53,423 bases of DNA from an uncultured Clostridium sp. (GCF_934754925.1 NZ_CAKVJA010000018.1:1-53423), one strand, 5' to 3'. Numbered from the stretch's first letter, positions 28,860 through 38,491 are shown. The notes: generated by a model not told the origin, from the sequence alone. Translations and numbers: made by a program.

Positions 28860-29819
28860 TTAATTTTCAAATAATTTACTTATTGGCTCATCGTCATATA
28901 TTCTCTTAATTGCTTCTGCAAATAGTGGTGCAACAGAAATAGATTTAAATTTATCTAATCCTTCTTTTTCTGGAAGTGGAATAGTATTCAGCATTACTAA
29001 TTCTTCAATAGCAGAATTATTTATTCTTTCAAATGCTGGACCTGATAATACTCCGTGAGTACAACAAGCATAAACATTCTTTGCTCCTAATTCTTTTAAT
29101 GCATTTGCAGCATTTGCAATAGTTCCAGCAGTATCAATCATATCATCAATTAATATACATCTCTTTCCATTAACATCTCCGATAATATTCATTATCTCAG
29201 ATACATTTGCCTTTGGTCTTCTCTTATCAATAATTGCAATTGGAGCATTTAATTTATCAGCAAATTTTCTTGCTCTAGTAACACTTCCTAAGTCTGGTGA
29301 TACAACAACTACATCATCTTGATCACTAAATCCCTTGTCAACAAAACTCTTAGCTAATATTGGTGAACCTAATAAATGATCCACTGGTATATTAAAGTAT
29401 CCTTGAATTTGAGAAGCATGTAAATCCATTGTTAATACTCTATCTGCTCCTGCTGCTGTTAATATGTCTGCAACTAATTTTGCAGTAATCGGATCTCTTG
29501 ATTTTGCCTTTCTATCTTGTCTAGCATATCCATAATACGGAATAACTGCAGTTATTCTACCAGCTGATGCTCTCTTAAAGGCATCTATCATTATTAATAA
29601 CTCCATTAAGTTATTATTAACTGGTGAACTAGTTGATTGTACTATAAATACATCTACACCTCTTACTGTTTCATTAATATCTACTGATATTTCACCATCA
29701 CTGAAAGTTGAAACTTTCGCATTTCCTAGTGGTATTCCTAGCAAATCAGCAATTTCCTTAGCTAGTTCAGGATGTGAATTTCCTGTAAATATTTTTATTT
29801 TTTTCCCATGAAATATCAT
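28860..29819 (-). CDS. prs: Ribose-phosphate pyrophosphokinase
   Basis: Makes PRPP from ribose 5-phosphate and ATP for nucleotide, histidine and NAD synthesis. The 319-residue protein shows the class I PRS features: KIFTGNSHPELAKEIADLLG, the RQDRKAKSRDPITAKLVADIL flexible-loop region, and the PRPP-binding loop RCILIDDMIDTAGTI. The ATG has GGAGGG upstream. glmU lies 63 bp upstream on the same strand, the conserved glmU-prs pairing of Firmicutes. Confidence 0.98.
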   Translation of the reverse strand: MIFHGKKIKIFTGNSHPELAKEIADLLGIPLGNAKVSTFSDGEISVDINETVRGVDVFIVQSTSSPVNNNLMELLIMIDAFKRASAGRITAVIPYYGYARQDRKAKSRDPITAKLVADILTAAGADRVLTMDLHASQIQGYFNIPVDHLLGSPILAKSFVDKGFSDQDDVVVVSPDLGSVTRARKFADKLNAPIAIIDKRRPKANVSEIMNIIGDVNGKRCILIDDMIDTAGTIANAANALKELGAKNVYACCTHGVLSGPAFERINNSAIEELVMLNTIPLPEKEGLDKFKSISVAPLFAEAIKRIYDDEPISKLFEN

Positions 29820-29882
29820 ATTATGAGACCCTCCTTAATTTGCAACAACGTTTGCCATATTTATCTTATAGTTTAATATATA

Positions 29883-31256
29883 TTATTTTTTATTAATAAG
29901 ACCTTTTTTATCTACCCAGCCTTCGATATTTCTTTGCTTAGCCCTAGCAACTGCTAACTCTCCACTTCTTACATTATTAGTAATAGTTGAGCCAGCTGCA
30001 ATATAAGTATTATCTTCAACTGTAACAGGTGAAATTAAATTTGTATTACATCCAATAAAACTGTTATTCCCTATAATTGTCTTATTCTTGTTTTTACCAT
30101 CATAGTTAACAGTAACAGTTCCGCACCCAAAATTACAGCCTTCTCCTACCTCAGCATCTCCTACATATGTTAAATGAGATATCTTAGTATTATTTCCTAT
30201 TGTAGATTTTTTTATTTCTACAAAATCACCAATTCTTACATTACTTCCGATAATAGATTCTGGACGAATATAAGCGAAAGGTCCAACTGTAGTATTTTTA
30301 CCAATCTTACTTTCTAATATTACAGATGATTGTATGTCTACACCCTCACTAATAATACTATTGTTTATTCTTGAATTTGGATATAGAATGCAATTCTTCC
30401 CTATTACCGTATTACCTTCAATAACATTTCCTGGATATATTATAGTATCTTGACCTATCTCTACATCAATACCAATGTATGTTGAGTTTGGATCAATTAT
30501 AGTTACACCATTTTCTAAGTGCTTATTATTTATTCTCTTTCTTAAAATAGCTTCAACTTCTGCAAGCTGAACTCTTGAATTTACCCCTAATGTCTCTTCA
30601 TAGTTTATTACAAGTGCTCCAACCTTCTCATTCTTTTCTTTTAACATTCCTATTACATCTGTTAAATAATATTCACCTTGAGAATTATTATTAGAAAGGT
30701 TTCCTAGACATTCAACTAAACTTTCAATTTCAAAGCAGTACATTCCTGAGTTTATCTCTTTAACCTTAAGTTCTTCCTCATTACAATCTTTATGCTCAAC
30801 TATCTTTAATACTTCATCTCCACTTCTTATGATTCTTCCATACCCTGAAGCATCATCTAAAATAGAAGTTAGTATAGTTGCACTATTTCCACTTTCTTTG
30901 TGAGCCTTAAATAATCTCTCTATAGTTCCTTCTTCTATTAAAGGAGCATCTCCGTTAAAAACTGCAACTGTACCCTTTTTATTTTTTAAGAAATCTATAG
31001 CACACTTAACAGCATGACCTGTACCTAATTGCTCCTCTTGTAATGAATAACTAACATTTCTTGATGCAGTATTTTCTTTAACTAATTCTGCACCCTTACC
31101 TACAATAACATTTATATCCTCTACATTCCCTTTTCTTAATGTGTCAATTACATGATTAACCATTTCTTTACCACAAACTTTATGTAAAACCTTAGGTAAA
31201 TCTGATTTAATTCTCTTTCCTTGACCTGCTGCTAATATCAGAGCACATTTATACAT
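29883..31256 (-). CDS. glmU: Bifunctional GlmU (N-acetylglucosamine-1-phosphate uridyltransferase / glucosamine-1-phosphate acetyltransferase)
   Basis: Makes UDP-GlcNAc, the precursor of peptidoglycan and teichoic acids. The N-terminal pyrophosphorylase domain has the nucleotide motif LILAAGQGKRIKSDLPKVLHKVCGK in the first 30 residues. The C-terminal half is a left-handed beta-helix of hexapeptide repeats (about 255-440), with the acetyltransferase region GDFVEIKKSTIGNNTKISHL and NYDGKNKNKTIIGNN. The 457-residue length is normal. The ATG has a GAGGTG ribosome binding site. It is followed by prs. Confidence 0.97.
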   Translation of the reverse strand: MYKCALILAAGQGKRIKSDLPKVLHKVCGKEMVNHVIDTLRKGNVEDINVIVGKGAELVKENTASRNVSYSLQEEQLGTGHAVKCAIDFLKNKKGTVAVFNGDAPLIEEGTIERLFKAHKESGNSATILTSILDDASGYGRIIRSGDEVLKIVEHKDCNEEELKVKEINSGMYCFEIESLVECLGNLSNNNSQGEYYLTDVIGMLKEKNEKVGALVINYEETLGVNSRVQLAEVEAILRKRINNKHLENGVTIIDPNSTYIGIDVEIGQDTIIYPGNVIEGNTVIGKNCILYPNSRINNSIISEGVDIQSSVILESKIGKNTTVGPFAYIRPESIIGSNVRIGDFVEIKKSTIGNNTKISHLTYVGDAEVGEGCNFGCGTVTVNYDGKNKNKTIIGNNSFIGCNTNLISPVTVEDNTYIAAGSTITNNVRSGELAVARAKQRNIEGWVDKKGLINKK

Positions 31257-31367
31257 AAACTCACCTCTCTATAAAATTTAAGGATAAAACATAAATTTTT
31301 TCCTAAAACGTTCGTGTATATTTCCTATATATTATATTGCATTAACTAAAGTATTTCAACACTTCAA

Positions 31368-31419
31368 TAAAATTATAAAATGAGAGGAATATATACGTAA
31401 ATATATTCCTCTCATTTTA
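31368..31419 (-). terminator. Intrinsic terminator after spoVG
   Basis: AAAATGAGAGGAATATA pairs with TATATTCCTCTCATTTT as a long stem with a short loop, followed by TTTTATAATTTTATT on the minus strand. The stop of spoVG is 6 bp away. Confidence 0.93.
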
Positions 31420-31424
31420 AGTTA

Positions 31425-31706
31425 TTATTCAGTTATAACAACGTTTTCTTCTTCTACTGCAGCCTCGTAAGCCTTTAATATAGATGTTTGAATTTTTTCC
31501 CTAGTATCTGTATTTATTGGGTGGGCAATATCCTTAAATTCTCCATCTGGTGTTTTTCTACTTGGCATTGCAATAAATAAACCATTTTGTCCTTCGATAA
31601 CCTTAATATCATGAACAACGAATTCATTATCAAATGTTATAGAAACTATAGCTTTCATTTTTCCTTCTGCTGCTATTTTTCTAATTCTAACGTCTGTGAT
31701 TGTCAT
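31425..31706 (-). CDS. spoVG: Septation / sporulation regulator SpoVG
   Basis: A small nucleic-acid-binding regulator involved in asymmetric septation and, in other Firmicutes, post-transcriptional control. The 93-residue protein has the signature MTITDVRIRKIAAEGKMKAI, VVHDIKVIEGQNGLFIAMPS and the HPIN region. The ATG has GGAGGTG upstream. The order purR-spoVG-glmU-prs matches B. subtilis. A sigma-H-like promoter is seen at 31740-31768, as expected for spoVG. Confidence 0.97.
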   Translation of the reverse strand: MTITDVRIRKIAAEGKMKAIVSITFDNEFVVHDIKVIEGQNGLFIAMPSRKTPDGEFKDIAHPINTDTREKIQTSILKAYEAAVEEENVVITE

Positions 31707-31739
31707 TTCACTACACCTCCAGTTGCTTTATAATAATAT

Positions 31740-31768
31740 AATTTCTATAAAAAGTTTAAAAATCCTTT
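31740..31768 (-). promoter_or_regulatory. Candidate sigma-H promoter of spoVG
   Basis: On the minus strand AAAGGATTT (31760-31768) and ATAGAAATT (31740-31748) are 11 bp apart. They match the sigma-H consensus RNAGGAWWW-N11/12-RNNGAATWW with one mismatch in the -10. B. subtilis spoVG is known to be sigma-H dependent. Confidence 0.55.
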
Positions 31769-31839
31769 TTTTTACTTAAATTTTTTTAATTTTTTCCATT
31801 GTTTATTTGTTATACATTTTAAAGCAACTGAATTTATAA

Positions 31840-32655
31840 CTATTTTATAAAAGATGATGGTCTAACGTTAAGCTTTTCCTCTTCCTTATTATACTCTAAA
31901 TCAATAATTGAAATATAATCACTAGTTCTTTTATTTTCTATTCCAACATTATCAACAAGTACCCCTGTTCCAACTAATTCACTATCAAATTCTTTTAAAA
32001 GAGCTCTAATTCCTTCGGCCGTTCCTCCACCTCTTAAGAAATCATCTATAAATACACACTTACTTGATGCTTTCATGCACTTTTTAGCTAATGCCATTTG
32101 TTGTATTCTTCCACTTGTACCTGATACATAATTAATTGTAACTGTTGGCCCTTCTGTAATTTTGTTGTCTTTTCTTATTATTACTAACTCTATACCCAAA
32201 CTTTTAGCAACTTCATATGCTAAAGGAATTCCCTTTGTTTCAACGGTAACTATATAGTCTATATTCATATTTTGAAAATGAGATGCTAATATAACCCCTG
32301 CTTTACTTACTATTTGTGGATTGTACATTATATCTGTTAAATAAACAAAATTTCCTGGTACAATTCTACCTTCCTCTAATAAAGCTTCACATAATTCATT
32401 TGCAAATTCTTCTTTAGCTTGTTTGCCCATTGAAGGAATAAACTTAATTCCTCCCGCTGCCCCTGAAATGGTTTCTATAGACCCCATCTCTAATTTCTCT
32501 AATACTTCTCTAACAATTACTATATCTTCACTAATAGTTGACTTAGCTGCATTTAAAAGTTCCGAAAATCTATTTAACCCTATAACCTTATTAGGAGTTT
32601 CTATTAATATCTTTGTAATGGCTACAACTCTATTATTTCTACTTAATTTTTCCAC
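31840..32655 (-). CDS. purR: Purine operon repressor PurR
   Basis: PRPP-responsive repressor of purine genes in Firmicutes. The N-terminal winged helix (about 1-70) is followed by a phosphoribosyltransferase-like domain that senses PRPP. Diagnostic segments are SGAAGGIKFIPSM, VETKGIPLAYEVAKSLG, RKDNKITEGPTVTINYVSG and the PRPP loop CVFIDDFLRGGGTAEG. The frame is open to 32721, but I choose the GTG at 32655 (VEKLSRNNRVV): AAGGAAGG lies about 8 nt upstream, and the resulting 271 residues match the family, whereas the extra 22 residues do not. Confidence 0.93.
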   Translation of the reverse strand: MEKLSRNNRVVAITKILIETPNKVIGLNRFSELLNAAKSTISEDIVIVREVLEKLEMGSIETISGAAGGIKFIPSMGKQAKEEFANELCEALLEEGRIVPGNFVYLTDIMYNPQIVSKAGVILASHFQNMNIDYIVTVETKGIPLAYEVAKSLGIELVIIRKDNKITEGPTVTINYVSGTSGRIQQMALAKKCMKASSKCVFIDDFLRGGGTAEGIRALLKEFDSELVGTGVLVDNVGIENKRTSDYISIIDLEYNKEEEKLNVRPSSFIK

Positions 32656-33080
32656 TCTATTCACCTTCCTTATTTTCTCAAAAACACGAATTTTTTCAAT
32701 TTCCTTTATCCGAATATTCATATTTTATTCTATATTTAATACATTATCAATACTTTTTTAAGTTATTTATAGGTAATTCCTTATATTAGTTATTTTCTAT
32801 GTTTAATTATAAAAATTTATCTTTTTTCTTCCATATTTTAAACGTTTTATAAATACTATCTTTCATATGTATAGTTTTTCTCTTTTTTTTCATAAAATAT
32901 TTTATATATTTTTTATTTTTTGTGTTCAACCTAGCAAATTTGTATATAATTATAAATATATATATATTTAAATGAGAATCTAATTTTTAATTTAATTATA
33001 TTTAAGTTACGTATAACATACTAATTGAATATTAGAAAAAATATATCATATTATAATCATACAATAAAGGGGTTGTTACA
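32656..33080. other. Divergent promoter region between purR and murC
   Basis: A 425-bp, extremely AT-rich non-coding gap between divergent genes. Apart from a candidate murC promoter at 33025-33054, I see no gene, hairpin or repeat in it. It presumably also carries the purR promoter. Confidence 0.5.
33025..33054 (+). promoter_or_regulatory. Candidate sigma-A promoter of murC
   Basis: TTGAAT (33025-33030) and TATTAT (33049-33054) are separated by 18 bp and lie just upstream of the murC ribosome binding site. A TATAAT at 33052-33057 overlaps but would need a 21-bp spacer. The region is so AT-rich that chance matches are likely. Confidence 0.4.
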
Positions 33081-34469
33081 TTGTCTTTTGATCTTAATTC
33101 AAGTAAAAATAGAAAAGTACATTTTATTGGAATTGGCGGAGTAAGCATGAGCGGACTTGCTGCTGTTTTATTAACAAAGGGATATAAAGTATCTGGATCT
33201 GACGCTAAAGAATCTGAAGTTTTAAATAAACTTAGGGCATCTGGTGCTGAAATTTACATAGGGCATAAAGGTGAAAATCTTAAAAATGTTGATTTAGTAG
33301 TATATACTGCTGCTATACCTTCTACTAACCCTGAAATAATTGAAGCAAAAAATAAAAATATAGAATTAATGGATAGAGCCGAATTTTTAGGCTATATAAT
33401 GAAAGGCCATAAATACAATGTTGCTGTTGCTGGAACTCATGGAAAAACAACAACAACTTCTATGTTGTCTCATATAACATTAAATGCAAATTTAGATCCT
33501 ACAATATTAGTGGGCGGTGATGTTGATGCTATTCATGGTAACTACAAAATTGGTGAAAGTGAATATTTTGTAACAGAAGCTTGTGAATATAAAGCATCGT
33601 TCTTAAAGTTCTACCCTTATATAGGAATAATTTTAAATATAGACGCAGATCATTTAGATTACTATAGAGATATAAACCACATTGAAGATACCTTTAAAAA
33701 ATTCTCTGACCTAATTCCATCTGATGGATATTTAATTGGATGTGCAGAAGATCCTAGAGTATTAGAAGTTATTAATTACGCAAAATGTAATACTATAAGC
33801 TATGGTTTCACTAAAGGTGATGTAACTGCAACTAATATTTCATTTAATAATAAAGGATGTGCTACATTTACAGTTTGTAAAAATGGTGAAAATTTATTCG
33901 ATGTAACATTAAGTACAACTGGAAAACATAATATACTTAATGCTCTTGCAACTATATGTACTTCTTTAATATTAGATATTCCTAAAGAATCTATAATTAA
34001 CGGATTAGCTGAATGTAAGGGTGCTCATAAGAGATTTGAATATAAAGGCGAATTTAATGGTGCTACTATAATAGATGATTATGCTCATCATCCTGTTGAA
34101 ATAAAAGCAACTTTAGATACGGCCAAACTTATTAATCACAATAAAACATATTGTGTATTCCAACCACATACTTATACTAGAACAAAAACACTTTTTGATG
34201 AATTTACAACTTGCTTCTCTTCTGCTGATGAACTAATTCTAATGGATATTTATGCTGCAAGAGAAAAAGATACAGGCTTAGTTTCATCTGATGAACTTGG
34301 AGATTCTATAAGAAAAACAGGATTAAGTTGTATAAATCTTCATAGTCATGATGAAGTTGCAGATTATTTAGCATCAAAGGTTAAACCTAAGGATTTAATC
34401 CTTACAGTAGGTGCTGGAGACGTTGTTAAAGTTGGCGAAATACTTTTAAATAAAGCAAAAGAAAAATAA
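33081..34469 (+). CDS. murC: UDP-N-acetylmuramate-L-alanine ligase
   Basis: Adds L-alanine to UDP-MurNAc, the first Mur ligase step of peptidoglycan synthesis. The 462-residue protein has the N-terminal glycine-rich motif HFIGIGGVSMSGLAAVLL, the ATP loop VAGTHGKTTTTSML, the metal-binding region with HxxDxxD-like NIDADHLDYY, and DDYAHHPVEIKATL in the third domain. The start is a TTG preceded by AAGGGG at 8 nt. It is divergent from purR and followed 13 bp later by punA, so the two are probably co-transcribed. Confidence 0.96.
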   Translation: MSFDLNSSKNRKVHFIGIGGVSMSGLAAVLLTKGYKVSGSDAKESEVLNKLRASGAEIYIGHKGENLKNVDLVVYTAAIPSTNPEIIEAKNKNIELMDRAEFLGYIMKGHKYNVAVAGTHGKTTTTSMLSHITLNANLDPTILVGGDVDAIHGNYKIGESEYFVTEACEYKASFLKFYPYIGIILNIDADHLDYYRDINHIEDTFKKFSDLIPSDGYLIGCAEDPRVLEVINYAKCNTISYGFTKGDVTATNISFNNKGCATFTVCKNGENLFDVTLSTTGKHNILNALATICTSLILDIPKESIINGLAECKGAHKRFEYKGEFNGATIIDDYAHHPVEIKATLDTAKLINHNKTYCVFQPHTYTRTKTLFDEFTTCFSSADELILMDIYAAREKDTGLVSSDELGDSIRKTGLSCINLHSHDEVADYLASKVKPKDLILTVGAGDVVKVGEILLNKAKEK

Positions 34470-34482
34470 CGAGGTGATTTTT

Positions 34483-35301
34483 ATGGATTTATTAACTCAA
34501 ATTAAGGCTTCAGCTGATTTTATTTTAAAAGAAAGTAAATACAAACCAGAAATAGGATTAATACTTGGGTCTGGATTAGGTTCATTAGCAGATACCATTG
34601 AAGATGCAGAGTATTATAACTATTCAGATATTCCTAACTTTCCTACATCAACTGTAGAAGGTCATGCTGGTAGATTAGTTATTGGTAAACTTGGAAACAA
34701 GCAAGTTGTTGCTATGCAAGGAAGATTCCATTACTATGAAGGATATTCTTTAGATAAAGTAACTTTTCCTGTAAGAGTAATGAAACTTTTAGGCGTTTCG
34801 AAACTTATAGTTACAAATGCTGCTGGAGCTGTTAATAAAGATTTTAATGCTGGAGATTTAATGGTTATTACTGACCATATTAATTTTTCTGGATCAAATC
34901 CTTTATTTGGACATAATATTGATGAATTTGGACCTAGATTCCCTGATATGTCTGAAGCTTACAACTTAGAACTTAGAAATAAGGTTCTAGAAGCTGGTAA
35001 AGAGTTAGGAATAAAATTACAACAAGGAGTATATGTAATGTTCTCTGGACCTACTTACGAAACTCCTGCTGAAGTAAGATTTGCAAAAATTATGGGTGGA
35101 GATGCAGTTGGTATGTCAACTGTTCCAGAAGTAATTGTTGCAAACCACTGTGGTATTAAAACAGTTGGTATTTCTTGCTTAACAAATATGGCCGCTGGAA
35201 TATTAGATCAACCTTTAAACCATGAAGAAGTTATTGAAACTTCTGCTAGAGTTAAAAATGATTTTATAAAGTTAATGAATAGAGTAATTGAAATAATATA
35301 A
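34483..35301 (+). CDS. punA: Purine-nucleoside phosphorylase
   Basis: Cleaves inosine and guanosine with phosphate for purine salvage. The 272-residue length and motifs fit the trimeric family: LGSGLGSLADTIED, VEGHAGRLVIGKLG, MQGRFHYYEGY (phosphate and ribose site), TNAAGAVNKDFNAGDLMVI and the specificity region MSTVPEVIVANHCG. The frame is open from a GTG at 34474, but the ATG at 34483 has GAGGTG directly in front and is chosen. It lies downstream of murC and is followed by a hairpin terminator. Confidence 0.96.
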   Translation: MDLLTQIKASADFILKESKYKPEIGLILGSGLGSLADTIEDAEYYNYSDIPNFPTSTVEGHAGRLVIGKLGNKQVVAMQGRFHYYEGYSLDKVTFPVRVMKLLGVSKLIVTNAAGAVNKDFNAGDLMVITDHINFSGSNPLFGHNIDEFGPRFPDMSEAYNLELRNKVLEAGKELGIKLQQGVYVMFSGPTYETPAEVRFAKIMGGDAVGMSTVPEVIVANHCGIKTVGISCLTNMAAGILDQPLNHEEVIETSARVKNDFIKLMNRVIEII

Positions 35302-35306
35302 TTAGT

Positions 35307-35341
35307 TAAAGCTACACACTTTTAGTGTGTAGCTTTAATAA
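35307..35341 (+). terminator. Probable terminator after punA
   Basis: AAAGCTACACAC and GTGTGTAGCTTT form a perfect 12-bp stem with a short loop. The T-tract after it on the plus strand is short (TTTAATAATATTAT), so efficiency may be moderate. Confidence 0.75.
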
Positions 35342-35356
35342 TATTATCAACTAATA

Positions 35357-35388
35357 TAAAAGTTAAGTACTTGACACTTAACTTTTTA
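35357..35388 (-). terminator. Hairpin at the end of the choloylglycine hydrolase gene
   Basis: AAAGTTAAGT and ACTTAACTTT form a 10-bp stem that overlaps the stop codon of the minus-strand gene. T-rich flanks are present on both strands, so it may serve punA and the convergent gene together. Confidence 0.65.
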
Positions 35389-36379
35389 ACTCAAAACATT
35401 CCATTAATATAGGAAGCTGTATAATACTGCCTATAAAGGTTGCTTCTGTAATATTCATACAATAATCCCTAAGACTTGCTATCATAATTTGATCATTTTC
35501 ATGGGTTTTAAAGTAATACTCACATGTATTAGTATTTATAAAAGCAGTATATTTTGTATAATCATATGTTCCCCTATCTGTTATTATAATTCCTTTAGGA
35601 ATAGAAACGCTATTCATAATATGAAAACACGTCATAATTGCTTCTGAACGACTTTTAGGAACTTGTGAATGAGTTTTTAGAAATGCCGTACGAACGAAAC
35701 GCTCAGGTGATGTAAATCCTCCTGGAAGAGGTATACTTCCTGTACCCTGTCCGAAAGGAGTTAAAGATACATTTCCCCAGTAAACTTCCTTTTGTTGATC
35801 AACTGATACATTCATATAATTTCTTAGATTAGTCATATGCCAACCAAAATCAGGACTATTAGCCATAACTCCTATTGGATTATTAATTATCTTAAGACCT
35901 GTTTTGGTCTGCTCAATAACAACACATTTACCACTTCTATCGGTAGCAATCCAATGTAATGGAGCTGATGTTCTTGTAACAGGATCTGGTTGACCTATGA
36001 TACTTATTTTTTTTAATAAACTCTTTAATTCATCTACTGTGCTACAACATCCTAAAATATAATGTATAAAATCTAAAGAAGTAATTGGATTTTTATTCTC
36101 TATTGGTAAATCATAATAGGCATAACCATTAAAATATAAAGCTGCTGCAGCAAATCCTTTTTCATTTACTCCATCGAAAATCCCTAACATATCATCAATT
36201 TTTTGTCCTATACAAATAAAGCTATAGTTATCAATATAATTTTTCATTGTTTCAGTACTATACCATTCGTAATTTTTAGGTATTACATAAAGTCCTGCTT
36301 CAATTGGATAGGAAAAATCCATGGTTCTTCCAAAAAAATTTTCACCTTGCATAGATTGTAATGTAATAGCAGTGCACAT
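35378..36379 (-). CDS. Choloylglycine hydrolase family enzyme, penicillin V acylase-like
   Basis: An N-terminal nucleophile hydrolase of 333 residues, in the family of bile salt hydrolases and penicillin V acylases. After removal of Met, Cys2 is the nucleophile (MCTAITL). Arg18 and Asp21 (FGRTMD), Asn174 (VMANSPDFGW) and Arg227 (SPERFVR) match the catalytic set. Residue 82 is Tyr (AALYFN), whereas bile salt hydrolases such as the Clostridium perfringens enzyme have Asn82; Tyr82 is the penicillin-acylase state. No signal peptide is seen, so it is cytoplasmic. It is convergent with punA and not in an obvious operon. The substrate remains open. Confidence 0.88.
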   Translation of the reverse strand: MCTAITLQSMQGENFFGRTMDFSYPIEAGLYVIPKNYEWYSTETMKNYIDNYSFICIGQKIDDMLGIFDGVNEKGFAAAALYFNGYAYYDLPIENKNPITSLDFIHYILGCCSTVDELKSLLKKISIIGQPDPVTRTSAPLHWIATDRSGKCVVIEQTKTGLKIINNPIGVMANSPDFGWHMTNLRNYMNVSVDQQKEVYWGNVSLTPFGQGTGSIPLPGGFTSPERFVRTAFLKTHSQVPKSRSEAIMTCFHIMNSVSIPKGIIITDRGTYDYTKYTAFINTNTCEYYFKTHENDQIMIASLRDYCMNITEATFIGSIIQLPILMECFELKS

Positions 36380-36501
36380 ATTATAAATTCTCCAGCACTA
36401 TAAATATCGCAATTATAGTATATGTTTTTAAGATAGCTACCGTGTTTATATTTTATAAAAAACTCAAAATCCCTAAATTTATACTATTCATTATTTTAAG
36501 A

Positions 36502-37578
36502 TTATAATACTGTGATTTCCTTAGTAACAGAGTTTAATACTTCACATCCATCCTTAGTTACAAGAACTAAGTCTTCAATTCTAACCCCTATATTATCCTT
36601 TAAGTAAATTCCCGGTTCAACAGAGAATATCATACCAGCTTTAACTTCATCATCATTAACAGAACTAACATTTCCAAAGTCATGACATTCAATACCTATA
36701 CTATGACCTGTTCTGTGAGTAAAATACTCTCCATATCCAGCATCAGTAATTAAATTTCTAGCCGCCTTATCAATATCAGAGAATTTAACCCCTTCTTTAA
36801 TTATAGAAATTGCTTTTTCATTTGCGCTCTTTACTATATTATAAACTTCAGCATGTTCTTTACTTGGCTCTTTGCCTATAAATACAGTTCTAGTCATATC
36901 TGAGCAGTAATTTTTATATTTTCCTCCAATATCTAAAACTACACTATCTCCAACTTTTATTTTATCTTTACCTGTTCCATGATGTGGATCAGCACCATTA
37001 GGACTTGTTGCTATTATTGGTGAAAACGAAAATCCTGAAGCACCTTCTTCTTCATAAATCTCAGATAAAAGATTCGCATAATACTTTTCAGAAAAACCTG
37101 CCTTTAAGTTCTTCCAAAGCTTTAACATAACAGCATCATTTATTCTTGATGATTCCTTCATTATTTGGATTTCTTCGTCATCCTTTATCATTCTTAAAGT
37201 ATCTATAATAGGTGATGAATTAACAAAAGCTTTTACAACATTTCTTCCCATAAGATCTATTAAGAAGTGTGCTGGTAAATTCTTATCAACTCCTAATACT
37301 TCATCTTTTTTCACTATACTAGCTAACCTATCTATTGGATTTTCTATATCATCATACCAAACTATTTCTACACCTAAATCCTCATGTATAGGAAATAACT
37401 TATTTACTATAAATTTATGATTGCCTTTAGAATCCAAATATAAAGCTATTAATCTTTCACCAGAACGAATCATCTTTCCTGTTAAATAAAATATAGACTC
37501 CGCTGAAGTAACTATTAATTGTGGAATTTTATTTTCCTCCATTTTTATTAATACTTTCTTAACCCTAGAATCTTTCAT
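36502..37578 (-). CDS. M24-family metallopeptidase (Xaa-Pro aminopeptidase/dipeptidase type)
   Basis: A cytoplasmic peptidase of 358 residues, likely cutting X-Pro bonds. The N-terminal creatinase-like domain (about 1-120) is followed by the pita-bread catalytic domain. Five metal ligands are visible: Asp in LDIGGKYKNYCSDMTRT (two Asp), His in RTGHSIGIECHD, Glu in FSVEPGIY and Glu in VRIEDLVLV. The frame is open to 37593, but the ATG at 37578 follows GGAGGTG by 6-7 nt and is chosen. It is divergent from the phosphodiesterase gene. Confidence 0.92.
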   Translation of the reverse strand: MKDSRVKKVLIKMEENKIPQLIVTSAESIFYLTGKMIRSGERLIALYLDSKGNHKFIVNKLFPIHEDLGVEIVWYDDIENPIDRLASIVKKDEVLGVDKNLPAHFLIDLMGRNVVKAFVNSSPIIDTLRMIKDDEEIQIMKESSRINDAVMLKLWKNLKAGFSEKYYANLLSEIYEEEGASGFSFSPIIATSPNGADPHHGTGKDKIKVGDSVVLDIGGKYKNYCSDMTRTVFIGKEPSKEHAEVYNIVKSANEKAISIIKEGVKFSDIDKAARNLITDAGYGEYFTHRTGHSIGIECHDFGNVSSVNDDEVKAGMIFSVEPGIYLKDNIGVRIEDLVLVTKDGCEVLNSVTKEITVL

Positions 37579-37773
37579 ATGTAACACCTCCATATATTAT
37601 TTCATCTTATAGTCTTTATAATAACTTAAAATTTTCATATTATCCATAATTTAATTTGCTACTTTTATCGTTTTTTTTATTTATAATGATATAATTATTT
37701 TATAAAATTTATCTCTATTTTTTAGTAATAATAATATAAATAGTCTAATTTTGAGTACTTGGAGGATAGTAAA

Positions 37774-38472
37774 ATGAAAGTAGCAGTTATATCAGATATT
37801 CACGGAAATATTTATGCACTAATGAAAACTCTTGAAGATATAGATGAACAAAAAGTTGATAAAATAATTTGTTTAGGCGATTTAGTTGGATATGGCCCTC
37901 ATCCAAATGAAGTTGTAGCACTAATTAAAAGACGAGAAATTCCATGTATAAAAGGTAACTATGATGCATCAGTAGTAGATGGTGACTATACCTATATTAG
38001 AAACACAGCAATAAACTCATTTGCATTACCTTGGGCAACTAACGAAGTTAGAATTGCAAACAAATACTTCTTAGATTCATTACCAACTTCACTTAACTAT
38101 ACATTTAACGGAGTAAATTTTCTATTTACTCATGGAAGTCCTAATGCAATCAATGATTATTTATTCGAAGATGCAGCTAACACAATAGAAGTTATGAATC
38201 AATTAGAAGATGATGTTTTAGTATGTGCTCACACTCATATACCTTGTGCAAAAAAGTACGGAGATAAACTGCTAATTAACGTTGGTAGTGTTGGAAAGCC
38301 AAAAATAGGAAAACCTAATCCCACATATGCAATAATTGAAATTGAAGAAAATGGAGAGGTTAAAGTTACATTTAGATATTTAGAATACGAATTTAAAAGA
38401 ATAGTTAAAGATTGTACTATGCTAAACTTTCCATCAGCCATTACATCATCTTACGAAACCGGAAAAGAATAA
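37774..38472 (+). CDS. Metallophosphoesterase, YfcE/MJ0936-like family
   Basis: A 232-residue calcineurin-like phosphoesterase. All metal-binding motifs are present: SDIHGN near the N-terminus, GDLVGYGPHPNE, KGNYD, FTHGSP and CAHTHIP. Homologues hydrolyse phosphodiesters in vitro; the natural substrate is unknown. The frame is open from a TTG at 37759, but the ATG at 37774 has GGAGGATAGTAAA in front. The gene is convergent with the cytochrome b5-like gene, and 20 bp after its stop the first long palindrome begins. Confidence 0.92.
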   Translation: MKVAVISDIHGNIYALMKTLEDIDEQKVDKIICLGDLVGYGPHPNEVVALIKRREIPCIKGNYDASVVDGDYTYIRNTAINSFALPWATNEVRIANKYFLDSLPTSLNYTFNGVNFLFTHGSPNAINDYLFEDAANTIEVMNQLEDDVLVCAHTHIPCAKKYGDKLLINVGSVGKPKIGKPNPTYAIIEIEENGEVKVTFRYLEYEFKRIVKDCTMLNFPSAITSSYETGKE

Positions 38473-38491
38473 ACTTATAACTAAATTGTTC

